Positions 1 to 8,641 of a stretch of 64,000 nucleotides of DNA are shown here, in pieces. Location: NCBI GenBank assembly GCA_963718375.1, contig CAVQZD010000005.1, forward strand, positions 62,001-126,000, given 5' to 3'. This DNA is from RBG-16-64-13 sp963718375 (GTDB lineage Bacteria; Actinomycetota; Thermoleophilia; RBG-16-64-13). The translations under genes and the position numbers were made by a program. The notes under the pieces are model-generated. The model searched no databases. It was not told the origin of the DNA and was given only the letters and a program-made list of their open reading frames with translations. The stretch's first letter is position 1. The number at the start of each line of letters is the position of its first letter.

Positions 1-252
1 GGCGAGGCATCTCCGCTCATCGAGTCGGCCTTTCTGGAGGTGCGGGATCGCGAGGGGCTCAGCGATGTGCCTGTCGTCCGAGTGTGCGGAGACCTGGAGA
101 AAGCCGTAGACCTCGCCTCTGAGAGGGCAGGGGCCGGCGACGTGATCCTGCTGGCGCCGGCGTGCGCGAGCTTCGATCAGTACAGAGATTACGAAGAGAG
201 GGGCGACCACTTCAAAGAGCTGGTCGGGCGACTAGCCGGCAGCAAGCGATGA
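1..252 (+). CDS. murD: UDP-N-acetylmuramoylalanine--D-glutamate ligase, C-terminal fragment (window edge)
   Basis: MurD adds D-Glu to UDP-MurNAc-L-Ala in the cytoplasmic stage of peptidoglycan synthesis. Only the last 83 residues lie in the window; the reading frame is open from base 1, so the gene starts upstream. The tail carries the family's C-terminal signature: LLAPACASFDQYRDYEERG followed by a HFKELV helix, matching the LSPACASFD...YxxRGxxF block of the ligand-binding third domain. Its stop codon overlaps the ftsW ATG (ATGA at 249-252), so the two are probably translationally coupled. The identification rests on this motif and on the mur/fts context. Confidence 0.9.
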   Translation, partial: GEASPLIESAFLEVRDREGLSDVPVVRVCGDLEKAVDLASERAGAGDVILLAPACASFDQYRDYEERGDHFKELVGRLAGSKR

Positions 253-1613
253 GCACCCTTACCTTCAGACCCTTCCCCGCACGCGCGGGGGACCGTCCGT
301 CGCGCCCGTCGGCGGCGGAGCGTGGTGGGGCCTCCGAGGCGAAGAAGAGCTCGAGTCCCTCCCGATCCAGATCGCGGACGACCTCCAGGACCCTGAGGCA
401 AGCGGTCCCCGTCGGCTACCACGTGGTCTGGATCGCGACCCTACTGCTGCTCACACTCGGCATCTGCATGCTGCTATCGCTATCCATGGCCGGCGGCGTC
501 CGCACACAAGAGGGCGGAGCCAGCCAGGGTACCTACTTCTTCGTGGGTCGTCAGGGCATCGTCGCGGCGGTTGGTCTGGTGCTGATGTTCATCGTCATGC
601 GGCTCGACTATCGCAGACTCCGCAAGCTCTCTCTGATCTTCCTGGTCTTTGTGGCGCTGTCCCTGGTAGCGGTGCACATCCCCGGCGTGGGTCATCGCGT
701 CAACGGTGCTTCCAGCTACATCCCGGTCGGCCCCTTGAGCTACCAACCCTCGGAGTTCGCCAAATTGGCCGTGGTGCTGGCAGGGGCCCACCTGATGTCG
801 ACCCCTAGGGTGAGAGACAAGAAGATGCGGTCATATCTGCTGCCCTTCGGCGCGGTTGGTCTGCTGATGTGCGCGCTGGTGGTCTGGGAGAACGACTTCG
901 GCACCGCGATGATCATCACCGGTCTGGTCGTCGGCATGCTTTGGCTGGCGGGAATGAAGACCCGGGACTGGGTTCTCCTGACCGGCGGCGGGGCGCTGGC
1001 GGGCGCGGCGGCGGTGCTCCTAGTGGCGCGCGAAAAGATGACGGCCAGAGTGTCGGCCATGGTCGATCCGTGGGCCAACCCAGATACGACGGGCTACCAA
1101 CTGAAGCAATCGCTCTTGGCGCTTGGCAGAGGAGGATGGTTCGGGGTGGGGCCAGGTCGCAGTGTCCAGAAGTTCAACTACCTGCCCGAAGCTCACAACG
1201 ACATGATATTCGCCATCCTGGGGGAGGAGTTCGGGTTTGTCGGCACCACGGCAGTCATTGCGCTCTTCGTGGCGTTCGGGGTCGCCAGTTGGCGGCTGGC
1301 CCAACGGAGTGCGGATCCGATGGGCAAGTATCTGATAGCCGGCTCGGCGATGATCATATTGCTGCAGGCGGCGATCAACATCGGCGGTGTGACAGGGGCT
1401 ATCCCACTGACGGGAGTCCCGCTACCTTTCGTCAGCTACGGCTGTAATAGCCTGATGGTCATGCTCCTGGCCGTGGGGTTGATCATGGCGGTCGCAAGAA
1501 GGGCATCGACCGCGACCGTCCCTTCTTCGGCAAAGAGGAGTCAGAATGGCGCGCGTGTTGATAGCGGGAGGCGGGACGGCCGGGCACGTAGTGCCCGCGC
1601 TGGCGCTCGCTGA
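249..1613 (+). CDS. ftsW: FtsW, SEDS-family septal peptidoglycan glycosyltransferase
   Basis: Polytopic membrane enzyme that polymerises lipid II at the division septum with its class B PBP partner. It is 454 aa from the ATG overlapping the murD stop. There is a Ser/Arg-rich cytoplasmic tail of about 50 residues, then about ten hydrophobic segments. The conserved loop is clear: YQLKQSLLALGRGGWFGVG, then QKFNYLPEAHNDMIFAILGEE, containing the catalytic-loop acidic residue of SEDS proteins. The C-terminal signature PFVSYG is present, but the usual GGSS after it reads GCNS (Cys399, Asn400). The Arg-rich C-terminus runs 68 nt into murG. RodA is the alternative, but the mur/fts context favours FtsW. 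Confidence 0.93.
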   Translation: MSTLTFRPFPARAGDRPSRPSAAERGGASEAKKSSSPSRSRSRTTSRTLRQAVPVGYHVVWIATLLLLTLGICMLLSLSMAGGVRTQEGGASQGTYFFVGRQGIVAAVGLVLMFIVMRLDYRRLRKLSLIFLVFVALSLVAVHIPGVGHRVNGASSYIPVGPLSYQPSEFAKLAVVLAGAHLMSTPRVRDKKMRSYLLPFGAVGLLMCALVVWENDFGTAMIITGLVVGMLWLAGMKTRDWVLLTGGGALAGAAAVLLVAREKMTARVSAMVDPWANPDTTGYQLKQSLLALGRGGWFGVGPGRSVQKFNYLPEAHNDMIFAILGEEFGFVGTTAVIALFVAFGVASWRLAQRSADPMGKYLIAGSAMIILLQAAINIGGVTGAIPLTGVPLPFVSYGCNSLMVMLLAVGLIMAVARRASTATVPSSAKRSQNGARVDSGRRDGRARSARAGAR

Positions 1614-2631
1614 CGTCCTTTCGGATCGGGGATATTCGGTCAGCTTCTGCGGCACCGGCCAAGGGATGGAGAGAGAACTCGTCCCCAAGGCCGGCTACCC
1701 CTTTGTTGCGGTTCGCATCCGCGGTTTCGACCGCAAGCTGGGTATGTCGACACTCCGCACGCTTGCCTCTATCCCAGTGGCGGCGGTGGATGCTTGGAGG
1801 GTGCTGAAGGCCGTGCATCCCGACTGCGTGATCGGTGTGGGTGCGTATGCATCCGGTCCGGTGGTGGCTGAAGCGGCCTTGCGAGGCATACCGACGGTCG
1901 CGGTGGAGATGGATTCGCACATGGGGTGGACAAACACCGCGCTCAGCAGGCTTGTGGACAGAGTGTGTCTTTCGTACCCCGACACGGAGCATACCGGCGG
2001 CAAGTTCGTGTACACGGGCAGGCCACTCCGGCCCGCTCTTCTGAGCGCGACTCGGGAAGAAGGAATGAAGCGCTTCGGACTTGAGTCGGAGACTCCGGTG
2101 CTGCTGGTGTTCGGAGGCAGTCTGGGAGCTCACACGCTGAATACGGCGGTGGTGGCGGGTTTCGCGCAGACCGACACGGAGTTCCAGGTCATACATGTCA
2201 CCGGCGAGAGAGACTACGAATGGGTGTCGGGGATTCTCACTCAGAGAGGCGCCAACCCCAAGTATCAGGCGCACTCCTTTCTGGATGACCTGCCGCTCGC
2301 CCTGGCGGCGGCGGACGCGGTCATAGCCCGGGCTGGCGGCTCGGTAGCCGAGATACTCGCTCGCGGAGTGCCATCGCTGTTGGTGCCGTACCCCTACGCC
2401 GCCGGGGATCACCAGGCGAAGAACGCTGAGCGAGTCGCCGAGGCGGGGGCGGCCCTGGTGGTCGCGGACGCGGATTTGGACGCTGACAAAGTGAGAGATG
2501 CGGCCTCAGAGCTGCTGACACCCGAAGTGAACGAGCGCATGCGCCGGGCGGCTCTGGCGCTCGCGGTCCCGGACGCGACTGTCCGCATCGCCGACGTGGT
2601 AGTAGAATTGATGGTCCGGCACGCCGGATGA
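1546..2631 (+). CDS. murG: MurG, lipid II-forming GlcNAc transferase
   Basis: Peripheral GT28 glycosyltransferase that adds GlcNAc from UDP-GlcNAc to lipid I, giving lipid II on the inner membrane face. It is 361 aa, a normal length. The N-terminal glycine loop is GGGTAGHVVPALALA near residues 7-21; the Ala variant is familiar from actinobacterial MurG. The second loop is VFGGSLGAHTLN, and the UDP-GlcNAc-binding block is ARAGGSVAEILARGVPSLL followed by PYPYAAGDHQAKNA. A GAGGAG ribosome-binding site precedes ATG 1546, inside the 3' end of ftsW, so murG lies 68 nt within the upstream gene. It is followed 6 nt later by murC. Confidence 0.95.
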   Translation: MARVLIAGGGTAGHVVPALALADVLSDRGYSVSFCGTGQGMERELVPKAGYPFVAVRIRGFDRKLGMSTLRTLASIPVAAVDAWRVLKAVHPDCVIGVGAYASGPVVAEAALRGIPTVAVEMDSHMGWTNTALSRLVDRVCLSYPDTEHTGGKFVYTGRPLRPALLSATREEGMKRFGLESETPVLLVFGGSLGAHTLNTAVVAGFAQTDTEFQVIHVTGERDYEWVSGILTQRGANPKYQAHSFLDDLPLALAAADAVIARAGGSVAEILARGVPSLLVPYPYAAGDHQAKNAERVAEAGAALVVADADLDADKVRDAASELLTPEVNERMRRAALALAVPDATVRIADVVVELMVRHAG

Positions 2632-2637
2632 CACCTT

Positions 2638-4044
2638 ATGGACACTCAAATCATCATCGACACCACGGGTATTCCTGCGCCTGAGTCGCTTCAGACCCTC
2701 CACTTCATCGGCATAGGGGGAGCTGGCATGAGCGGCATCGCGCTTGTCCTGCGCAGGCTTGGCCACCAAGTCTCGGGATCTGACCTGAAGTCTTCGCGCT
2801 ATGTCAGCCTTCTGGAAGAGGAAGGTGTGCCGGTGACCATCGGTCATAGCCCGGATAATCTCGGGGATCCGGACGTGGTGGTGATCTCCTCCGCGGTGCC
2901 GCCCCACAATGTCGAGCTGCAGGAGGCCCGTCGAAGAGGGCTGCTTGTGGTCAAGAGAGCTCAGGCGCTGGCCTGGTTGATGGGGTCAGGCCGGGGTATC
3001 GCTGTCTGTGGTACCCATGGCAAGACGACCACCACTTCGATGATCGGCCGGGTGCTGATGGCTGCAGGACTGGATCCCACCTTCCTGGTGGGTGGCGAGC
3101 TGAACGATCTAGGCTCCAACGCCCGCTACGGCGAGGGGGAGTTCGTGGTGTGTGAAGCAGATGAGTCCGATGGCTCTCTGCTGCTCCTGGAACCTGAGGT
3201 GGCCATCCTCACCAACATGGAGTTAGACCATCACAGCAACTACCTGCACGTCGATGATGTCGAGACGGTGTTCGGCATGGTCGTGGACAAGTTGCCTGAG
3301 CACGGGCTGTTCGTGTACTGCCTGGACGACCCGCGTGTCCGGCGGCTGGCGGGCAGGGCGGCGTGCAGAGCTCGGTCCTACGGCTTCGGCGACACTGCTG
3401 ACTACCAGGCCCGCAAAGTGCCGTCGGACGACTCCTCCAACGTCTTCGAGGTCTGGAGCGGGGGCGCACGAGTCACAGAGGTGGAGTTGGCCGTCCCAGG
3501 AGACCACAACGTGCTCAACGCGCTGGGGTGTTTTGCCACGCTCGCCGAACTGGGAGTCCCTGTCGATCAGATAGCGGCCGGTCTGGGCGGCTTCACAGGC
3601 GCGGTGCGACGCTTCCAGCACAAGGGCGAGCGTGATGGGGTCACGGTGGTAGACGACTATGCTCATCATCCTACGGAGCTTCGAGCGACTCTCGAAGCAG
3701 CGCGCGCGGGTCGATGGTCGCGAGTGATAGCTGTCTTTCAGCCCCACCTGTATTCGCGTACTGAGTTCTTGTACTGCGAGTTCGCGCAGGCCCTCCTGCT
3801 GGCCGACATAGCAGTGGTCACTGATGTGTACGGTGCACGGGAGGATCCCATCCCCGGCGTGAGCGGCAAGCTGATCGTCGATCGCATGCTCAGACTGGCC
3901 AACAACAAACCCGTCGTCTATCTGCCGCGTCAGACGTCGATCGTCGACTTTCTGCGTCGGTCCACCGTCCCTGGGGACCTGGTGCTGACTCTGGGAGCCG
4001 GAGACGTACACCGCGTAGGTGAGCGGTTTCTCGACGTCGCCTGA
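2638..4044 (+). CDS. murC: UDP-N-acetylmuramate--L-alanine ligase
   Basis: Cytoplasmic ATP-dependent ligase adding the first L-Ala of the stem peptide. It is 468 aa, typical of the family. The N-terminal Rossmann-like domain begins HFIGIGGAGMSGIA. The Mur-ligase P-loop GTHGKTTTTSM lies at about residues 125-135. CEADESDGS is the central-domain acidic motif, and DDYAHHPTEL plus VFQPHLYSRT mark the C-terminal domain. No strong Shine-Dalgarno sequence precedes ATG 2638, but the gene follows murG by 6 nt, so coupled re-initiation is likely. Next is murB, as in many actinobacterial dcw clusters. Confidence 0.96.
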   Translation: MDTQIIIDTTGIPAPESLQTLHFIGIGGAGMSGIALVLRRLGHQVSGSDLKSSRYVSLLEEEGVPVTIGHSPDNLGDPDVVVISSAVPPHNVELQEARRRGLLVVKRAQALAWLMGSGRGIAVCGTHGKTTTTSMIGRVLMAAGLDPTFLVGGELNDLGSNARYGEGEFVVCEADESDGSLLLLEPEVAILTNMELDHHSNYLHVDDVETVFGMVVDKLPEHGLFVYCLDDPRVRRLAGRAACRARSYGFGDTADYQARKVPSDDSSNVFEVWSGGARVTEVELAVPGDHNVLNALGCFATLAELGVPVDQIAAGLGGFTGAVRRFQHKGERDGVTVVDDYAHHPTELRATLEAARAGRWSRVIAVFQPHLYSRTEFLYCEFAQALLLADIAVVTDVYGAREDPIPGVSGKLIVDRMLRLANNKPVVYLPRQTSIVDFLRRSTVPGDLVLTLGAGDVHRVGERFLDVA

Positions 4045-4061
4045 CCAGCCGGCCCCTACTC

Positions 4062-5084
4062 ATGGCAGTCTCTCCTTCCTTGATAGGCGATCTCCGTTCG
4101 ATCCCCGGTACGGCGGTGGAGGTAGACGCGCCCCTCGGTGCACTCACCACCATCCGCACCGGCGGGTCTGCGGATGCGCTGGTCACGATCGAAGACGCCG
4201 ACGCGGCTGTGGCCGTGCTCGCCACACTGCGTGATCATGAGATGTCCGCCTGTTTCCTAGGGGCTGGGTCGGACCTGCTGGTGGCCGATGCGGGCTATGA
4301 GGGAGTGGTGGTGCGGCTGGGCGGGGGCTTCTGCGAGGTGGAAGGCCTCCCTGACGCAGATGCGGCAGGCTTCTCTAGCGTTGGCGGGACTTCGTACGGC
4401 GATGGCACCCAGTATTGCGTGACGGCCGGGGGGGCGATGCTTGTCTCGGCATTGGCCCGTCGGGTCGCGGAGGCGGGGCTCTCGGGGCTGGAATTCGCTT
4501 GCGGAATACCAGGCTCTGTCGGGGGCGGGGTCGCCACCAACGCCGGGGCGTACGGCAGAGCCTTCGCCGACGCACTGGTCGAGGTACAACTGGCTCGGGC
4601 TGACGGCGTGACCTGGGTAGACGCTCAGGAACTCGATTGGCAGTACCGTCATTGCCGCCTGCCGCAAGGTGTGCTCGTGACCGCCGCTCGCTTCAGATTG
4701 GGGCGCGACGCGCCCGAGGCGATCCTGGAGAGGCATCGCGAGATACTGGACATGCGGCGGGTCGCCCAGCCGCAAGAGGTGCGCACATTCGGCAGCACCT
4801 TCAAGAACCCATCCGGTGGGGCAGCGGGTAGGCTGCTCGACGCAGCGGGGCTAAGAGGAGAGCGTCGGGGTGGCGCCGAAATATCCAAGGTGCACGCGAA
4901 CTTTGTGATCAACCTGGGAGAGGCGAGTACCACGGACGTGCTGACGCTTATGAGCTGCATGAGACAGAGAGTGCACGAGACCAGCGGGGTGTGGCTCGAG
5001 CCCGAGGTGCGGCTGCTGGGAGCCTGCTTCCCTTGGGAGGCGAGCGCAGATCAAGGCCTACAGCTCCCCCTCGCCGATGGATGA
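4062..5084 (+). CDS. murB: UDP-N-acetylenolpyruvoylglucosamine reductase
   Basis: FAD-dependent, NADPH-using reductase that turns UDP-GlcNAc-enolpyruvate into UDP-MurNAc. It is 340 aa. The FAD-binding domain begins TTIRTGGSADALVT and continues with FLGAGSDLLVAD. The core GIPGSVGGGVATNAGAYG is the classic MurB loop. Substrate-binding and catalytic parts follow: FGSTFKNPSGGAAGRLLDAAG, then ISKVHANFVIN, with the Ser of the GSTF segment in the proton-donor region. This layout matches type II MurB. The last 8 nt overlap ftsQ. Confidence 0.94.
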   Translation: MAVSPSLIGDLRSIPGTAVEVDAPLGALTTIRTGGSADALVTIEDADAAVAVLATLRDHEMSACFLGAGSDLLVADAGYEGVVVRLGGGFCEVEGLPDADAAGFSSVGGTSYGDGTQYCVTAGGAMLVSALARRVAEAGLSGLEFACGIPGSVGGGVATNAGAYGRAFADALVEVQLARADGVTWVDAQELDWQYRHCRLPQGVLVTAARFRLGRDAPEAILERHREILDMRRVAQPQEVRTFGSTFKNPSGGAAGRLLDAAGLRGERRGGAEISKVHANFVINLGEASTTDVLTLMSCMRQRVHETSGVWLEPEVRLLGACFPWEASADQGLQLPLADG

Positions 5085-5850
5085 GAGGATGCGCAGGCGC
5101 CGCCGCTCGGTGAGATGGGAGCGGAGCCGAGGGCGCAGGACGGCTCTGTTCCTCGCCGGTCTGCTCATGTGTTCGCTCGTCGCCTTCTTATGGTTGCGGT
5201 CGACGGACGTGTTCGCAGTGCAGCGCATCACGGCGGTGGGCACAGATCAGATCACTGAAGAGCAGCTTGCTTCGATGACATCTGGCGTCATGGGCAAGAG
5301 CCTGCTGTCGCTCTCCACTGGCGAGGTCAAGGAAGCGCTCCTAGCACTCCCTTACGTGGAATCGGTCCAGGTCACAAGATCGTTCCCAAACACCCTGGAG
5401 ATAAGAGTCGCCGAGTACAGGCCTGTCGCGAGACTTCAGTCTGCGGAAGGCAGGACTTGGCTCGTCTCTGATGGAGGGACCGTGCTCGAAGACCGTGATC
5501 CCGGGTTGTTGCCCGATCTTCCCTTGGTTGTTCCCGCGGGTGCGCTCGCGGTGGCCGCTGGGGATAGTCTGCCTGCGAGCATCACTGCTGTCCTACCTCT
5601 GGCCCAGCGCCTGCGGGCCGATGCGGAAGCGCTAGGGTTTCCGAGCGTGGCCAGGATCGCTGTGTCTGCCGCGGGCTGCGCCACCCTCGTGTTGAAGGAC
5701 GGGGGTGAGTTGCGTCTGGGCACTCCCGATGGTCTCGATCAGAAGCTGGCGGTCGCGAAGGATGTCCTTCAAACGTGGCTGGACCAGGGACGATTGATCG
5801 AATATGTCGACGCGAGCGTAGTCGATCGCGTCGCTGTCAAGGGTAGATGA
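5077..5850 (+). CDS. ftsQ: FtsQ/DivIB cell-division protein
   Basis: Bitopic divisome protein linking early and late division proteins and helping regulate FtsWI. It is 257 aa, with an Arg-rich cytoplasmic N-terminus of about 20 residues, one transmembrane helix (about 24-42) and a POTRA domain reading VQRITAVGTDQITEEQL to about residue 110. Typical POTRA features are LPYVESVQVTRSFPNTLEIRV and the EYRPVA turn. The remainder is an FtsQ-type beta domain ending near DASVVDRVAVK. ATG 5077 overlaps the end of murB. No ftsA follows, as expected for Actinomycetota. Confidence 0.9.
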   Translation: MDERMRRRRRSVRWERSRGRRTALFLAGLLMCSLVAFLWLRSTDVFAVQRITAVGTDQITEEQLASMTSGVMGKSLLSLSTGEVKEALLALPYVESVQVTRSFPNTLEIRVAEYRPVARLQSAEGRTWLVSDGGTVLEDRDPGLLPDLPLVVPAGALAVAAGDSLPASITAVLPLAQRLRADAEALGFPSVARIAVSAAGCATLVLKDGGELRLGTPDGLDQKLAVAKDVLQTWLDQGRLIEYVDASVVDRVAVKGR

Positions 5851-5862
5851 AAATGGTATTGT
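5834..5862 (+). promoter_or_regulatory. Candidate promoter for ftsZ
   Basis: CTGTCA (5834-5839), a 17-nt spacer and TATTGT (5857-5862) lie at the very end of ftsQ, about 75 nt before the ftsZ start. Each hexamer matches the sigma-A consensus at 4 of 6 positions. ftsZ commonly has its own promoters at the end of ftsQ. Predicted by eye only. Confidence 0.45.
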
Positions 5863-5938
5863 GCCCATGGAGAGCGCGAGAGCGCGGTAGTAGCGAGGGC
5901 AGTCCCGTAGATCGCGTCGCGGTGGAGGTCAGAACAGT

Positions 5939-7078
5939 ATGAACGACGCCGGGTCCGGCTATTTGGCGGTCATCAAAGTCGTGGGTGTCGGAGGTGGGGG
6001 CACCAACGCGGTCAACCGCATGATCGATGCTGGGCTGAAGAATGTGGAGTTCATTGCGATCAACACTGACGCGCAGGCTCTCCTCATGTGCGACGCCGAC
6101 GTTAAGCTGCACATCGGTGCGAAGGTGACCAGAGGCCTCGGGGCGGGTGCGAATCCCGAAGTGGGCAGAGCGGCGGCCGAGGAGAGCAGGGACGAGATCC
6201 GCGAGGTGCTGGCGGGTGCCGACATGGTGTTCGTGACGGCCGGCAAGGGCGGCGGAACGGGCACGGGAGCGGCTCCGATCGTGGCCGAACTGGCCCGAGA
6301 ACTGGGCGCTCTCACCGTGGGCATCGTCACCAGGCCCTTCACGTTCGAGGGCCGCAAACGCTCCAGCCAGGCTGAGATAGGCATCGAAGCGCTGGCCACC
6401 AAGGTGGACTCTCTCATCGTCATCCCCAACGATCGCCTCTTGGAGATGGTCGAAAGAAAGACCTCCATACTCGAGGCCTTCAAGGTGGCCGATGACGTTC
6501 TCCGGCAAGGAGTGCAGGGCATCACCGACCTGATAACCATGCCTGGGCTCATCAACCTGGACTTTGCTGACGTGCGCACGGTCATGCGCAACGCAGGCTC
6601 GTCTCTCATGGGTATCGGGGTAGCGAGTGGCGAGAACCGGGGGGTGGAGGCCGCCAAGAACGCTATCTCGTCGCCCTTGCTGGAGACTTCGATCGAAGGT
6701 GCCACGGGGATATTGCTCAACATCAGCGGTGGACCTGACATCGGGCTGTTCGAGGTCAACGAGGCGGCCGAGGTGATCGCCAGTGCCGCTGACACCGATG
6801 CGAATGTCATCTTCGGCGCGGTCATAGATGAGTCGTTGAGTGATCAGATGAGGGTCACGGTCATAGCCACGGGCTTCGATGGGATGAAGCGTTTCGCCCC
6901 GGTAGAACTGGCCGCTGAGAAACCCTCCCTATTCACTCAGAAGTCCACGCCTCAGCCTGCTAAGACCGAGAAGGTCGTGGCCAGCAAGCCTGAGAGTCTT
7001 ATGCCTCAGAACCTCGAGGCCTTCGAGATGGACGAAGAAGTCCTCGGCATCCCGAGGTTCCTGCGGGAAGAGGAGTAG
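5939..7078 (+). CDS. ftsZ: FtsZ, tubulin-like division GTPase
   Basis: Polymerises into the Z-ring that organises division. It is 379 aa. Nucleotide-binding parts are VVGVGGGGTNAVNRMI (about 14-29), NTDAQAL and the tubulin signature loop GGGTGTGAAP (about 104-113). The synergy loop region is around NLDFADVRTVM. The C-terminal peptide is GIPRFLREEE, the conserved tail that binds SepF-like anchors, after a linker of about 50 residues. A GGAGG sequence lies about 10 nt before ATG 5939. The residue preceding the signature loop is Lys103, where Met or Glu is usual. With no FtsA here, SepF at 8642 is the likely membrane anchor. Confidence 0.97.
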   Translation: MNDAGSGYLAVIKVVGVGGGGTNAVNRMIDAGLKNVEFIAINTDAQALLMCDADVKLHIGAKVTRGLGAGANPEVGRAAAEESRDEIREVLAGADMVFVTAGKGGGTGTGAAPIVAELARELGALTVGIVTRPFTFEGRKRSSQAEIGIEALATKVDSLIVIPNDRLLEMVERKTSILEAFKVADDVLRQGVQGITDLITMPGLINLDFADVRTVMRNAGSSLMGIGVASGENRGVEAAKNAISSPLLETSIEGATGILLNISGGPDIGLFEVNEAAEVIASAADTDANVIFGAVIDESLSDQMRVTVIATGFDGMKRFAPVELAAEKPSLFTQKSTPQPAKTEKVVASKPESLMPQNLEAFEMDEEVLGIPRFLREEE

Positions 7079-7105
7079 GGTCGTCGAGGCAGCCACCCTC
7101 CGGGG

Positions 7106-7948
7106 ATGGCCGGGCAGCGTGTGATGGATGTAGGCCAAGCGCTTTCTGAACTCCAGGTGAGGATGGACGACTCCGCGCGTCCGTGGATGGCCCCTGGGCT
7201 ACTTGGTGGTATCCCAGTCTTGGAGGCGAGGCTGCCCGGGCTGTTCAGGGCCTGCTTCACCACGAAGGTCGGGGGACACAGCGAAGGGGTCTTCGCTTCA
7301 CTCAATCTGGACCCGAGCTCGGAGGACGAGCCCGCCGCGGTCTCCAAGAATCGAGCTTTGTTGTCGGATGCGGTCGGCAGACAGACTGTCAGCCCGAAGC
7401 AGGTACATGGAGTCAGGGTCGCCGGCGTGTCAGAGTACGCGCTGGAGAGTCCGGGTAGTCCCTGCGACGGATTGACCATCCACCAAGACATCGACAAACA
7501 CCTGGCCGCGGCGCTGCTGTTCGCGGACTGTGTCCCCGTGGTGCTCTGCGGCGAAGTCGACATGGCGGTCGCCCATGGAGGCTGGCGGGGGATCCTGGGA
7601 GGCATCGTCCAGCAGGCGGGCAGGAGCATGATGGGTGCGCCGGCCACGATGGTAGTGGGGCCCAGCATAGGTCCCTGCTGCTTCAGCGTGAGCGAGGACG
7701 TCGCTGAGAGTTTCGCTCGACGCTATGGTCCGGAGGTGGTGCTCGGATCGCCGGCGGACGAAGCGGGTATTCGTGTCGATCTGTGGGAGGCGGCGGCCAA
7801 AGCCGCTTCGGAGCTGGGGGTGCAGCGCATGCACGTGGTCAATCCCCGGCTATGCACAGTGTGTAACAGAGACCTCTTCTACTCCTATCGATGTGAGGGG
7901 CCCGTGACGGGCCGGCACGCGTGCGTGGGATGGATAGCCGACACGTGA
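7106..7948 (+). CDS. pgeF: PgeF/YfiH multicopper-oxidase-fold protein (peptidoglycan editing factor)
   Basis: COG1496 family protein. Members have been reported to remove mis-incorporated L-Ser from UDP-MurNAc peptides and to act on purine nucleosides. It is 280 aa. Hallmarks are the KQVHG motif, FADCVPVVLCG, AVAHGGWRGI and GPSIGPCCFSVSEDV, with the metal-type His/Cys residues present, and the C-terminal CNRDLFYSYR. It sits right after ftsZ, a very common location. ATG 7106 is used; internal ATGs at 7124 and 7163 could serve and would remove only the poorly conserved N-terminus. Confidence 0.88.
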   Translation: MAGQRVMDVGQALSELQVRMDDSARPWMAPGLLGGIPVLEARLPGLFRACFTTKVGGHSEGVFASLNLDPSSEDEPAAVSKNRALLSDAVGRQTVSPKQVHGVRVAGVSEYALESPGSPCDGLTIHQDIDKHLAAALLFADCVPVVLCGEVDMAVAHGGWRGILGGIVQQAGRSMMGAPATMVVGPSIGPCCFSVSEDVAESFARRYGPEVVLGSPADEAGIRVDLWEAAAKAASELGVQRMHVVNPRLCTVCNRDLFYSYRCEGPVTGRHACVGWIADT

Positions 7949-8631
7949 ACGAGCGCATCGCAAGACTCAGGGCTAACCTGTCCGAAGTGCAGATGCGCAT
8001 CGATGGCGCCTTGATGAGGAGTGGTCGGGAGAAACGGCCTGAGCTGCTTGTGGCGTCGAAATACTTGCAGACAGAGGACATGGGGATACTTGCGGGGGCA
8101 GGAATCCGGCTAGTTGGGGAGAACAGGGCAAGTGAACTCGAAGCGAAATGGAACCGATGGAGTGAGGAGTTCGAATTCCACTTCATCGGCCACTTGCAGA
8201 GTCGCAAGGTGAGGCAAGTCCTGCCTTGTGTCACTCTCATCCACTCGGTGGACTCCATATCGCTGGTGGAAGAGTTGGACGAGAGGGCGGAGTCCGCGGT
8301 GCGGGTTCTGCTGGAGGTCAACGTGAGTGAGGAAGAAAGCAAATATGGTATTCTCCCGGCTGCCGCAGGGGCTTTCCTGCAGCGAGCTACGACCTTCACG
8401 AAGGTCGATTTCGTGGGCCTGATGACGATGGCTCCGCTCACGGGGGATCCAGAGACAGTGCGACCTTACTTCCGCGGCCTAAGAAGACTGCGTGACCGAC
8501 TGGCCCCGGAGTTCGCCGGCCGGTATCGGTTGACTGAGCTATCCATGGGCATGAGTAATGACTATGAAGTGGCGGTAGAAGAAGGCGCGACTATACTGAG
8601 GCTGGGCAGCGCGCTTCTCGCGACCGTATAA
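7945..8631 (+). CDS. YggS-family PLP homeostasis protein
   Basis: Pyridoxal-phosphate-binding, non-enzymatic PLP carrier/homeostasis family (COG0325). It is 228 aa from GTG 7945, which overlaps the pgeF stop as GTGA; that start places the IARLRANLSEV helix where family members begin. Upstream in-frame starts at 7921 and 7930 are possible. The PLP lysine is in LLVASKYLQ, followed by RLVGENRASE, FHFIGHLQSRKVR, LLEVNVSEEESKYG and the C-terminal phosphate-binding ELSMGMSNDYEVAVEEG with RLGSALL. The family sits next to sepF in many Gram-positives. Confidence 0.9.
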   Translation: MNERIARLRANLSEVQMRIDGALMRSGREKRPELLVASKYLQTEDMGILAGAGIRLVGENRASELEAKWNRWSEEFEFHFIGHLQSRKVRQVLPCVTLIHSVDSISLVEELDERAESAVRVLLEVNVSEEESKYGILPAAAGAFLQRATTFTKVDFVGLMTMAPLTGDPETVRPYFRGLRRLRDRLAPEFAGRYRLTELSMGMSNDYEVAVEEGATILRLGSALLATV

Positions 8632-8641
8632 GGAGGGCAGG

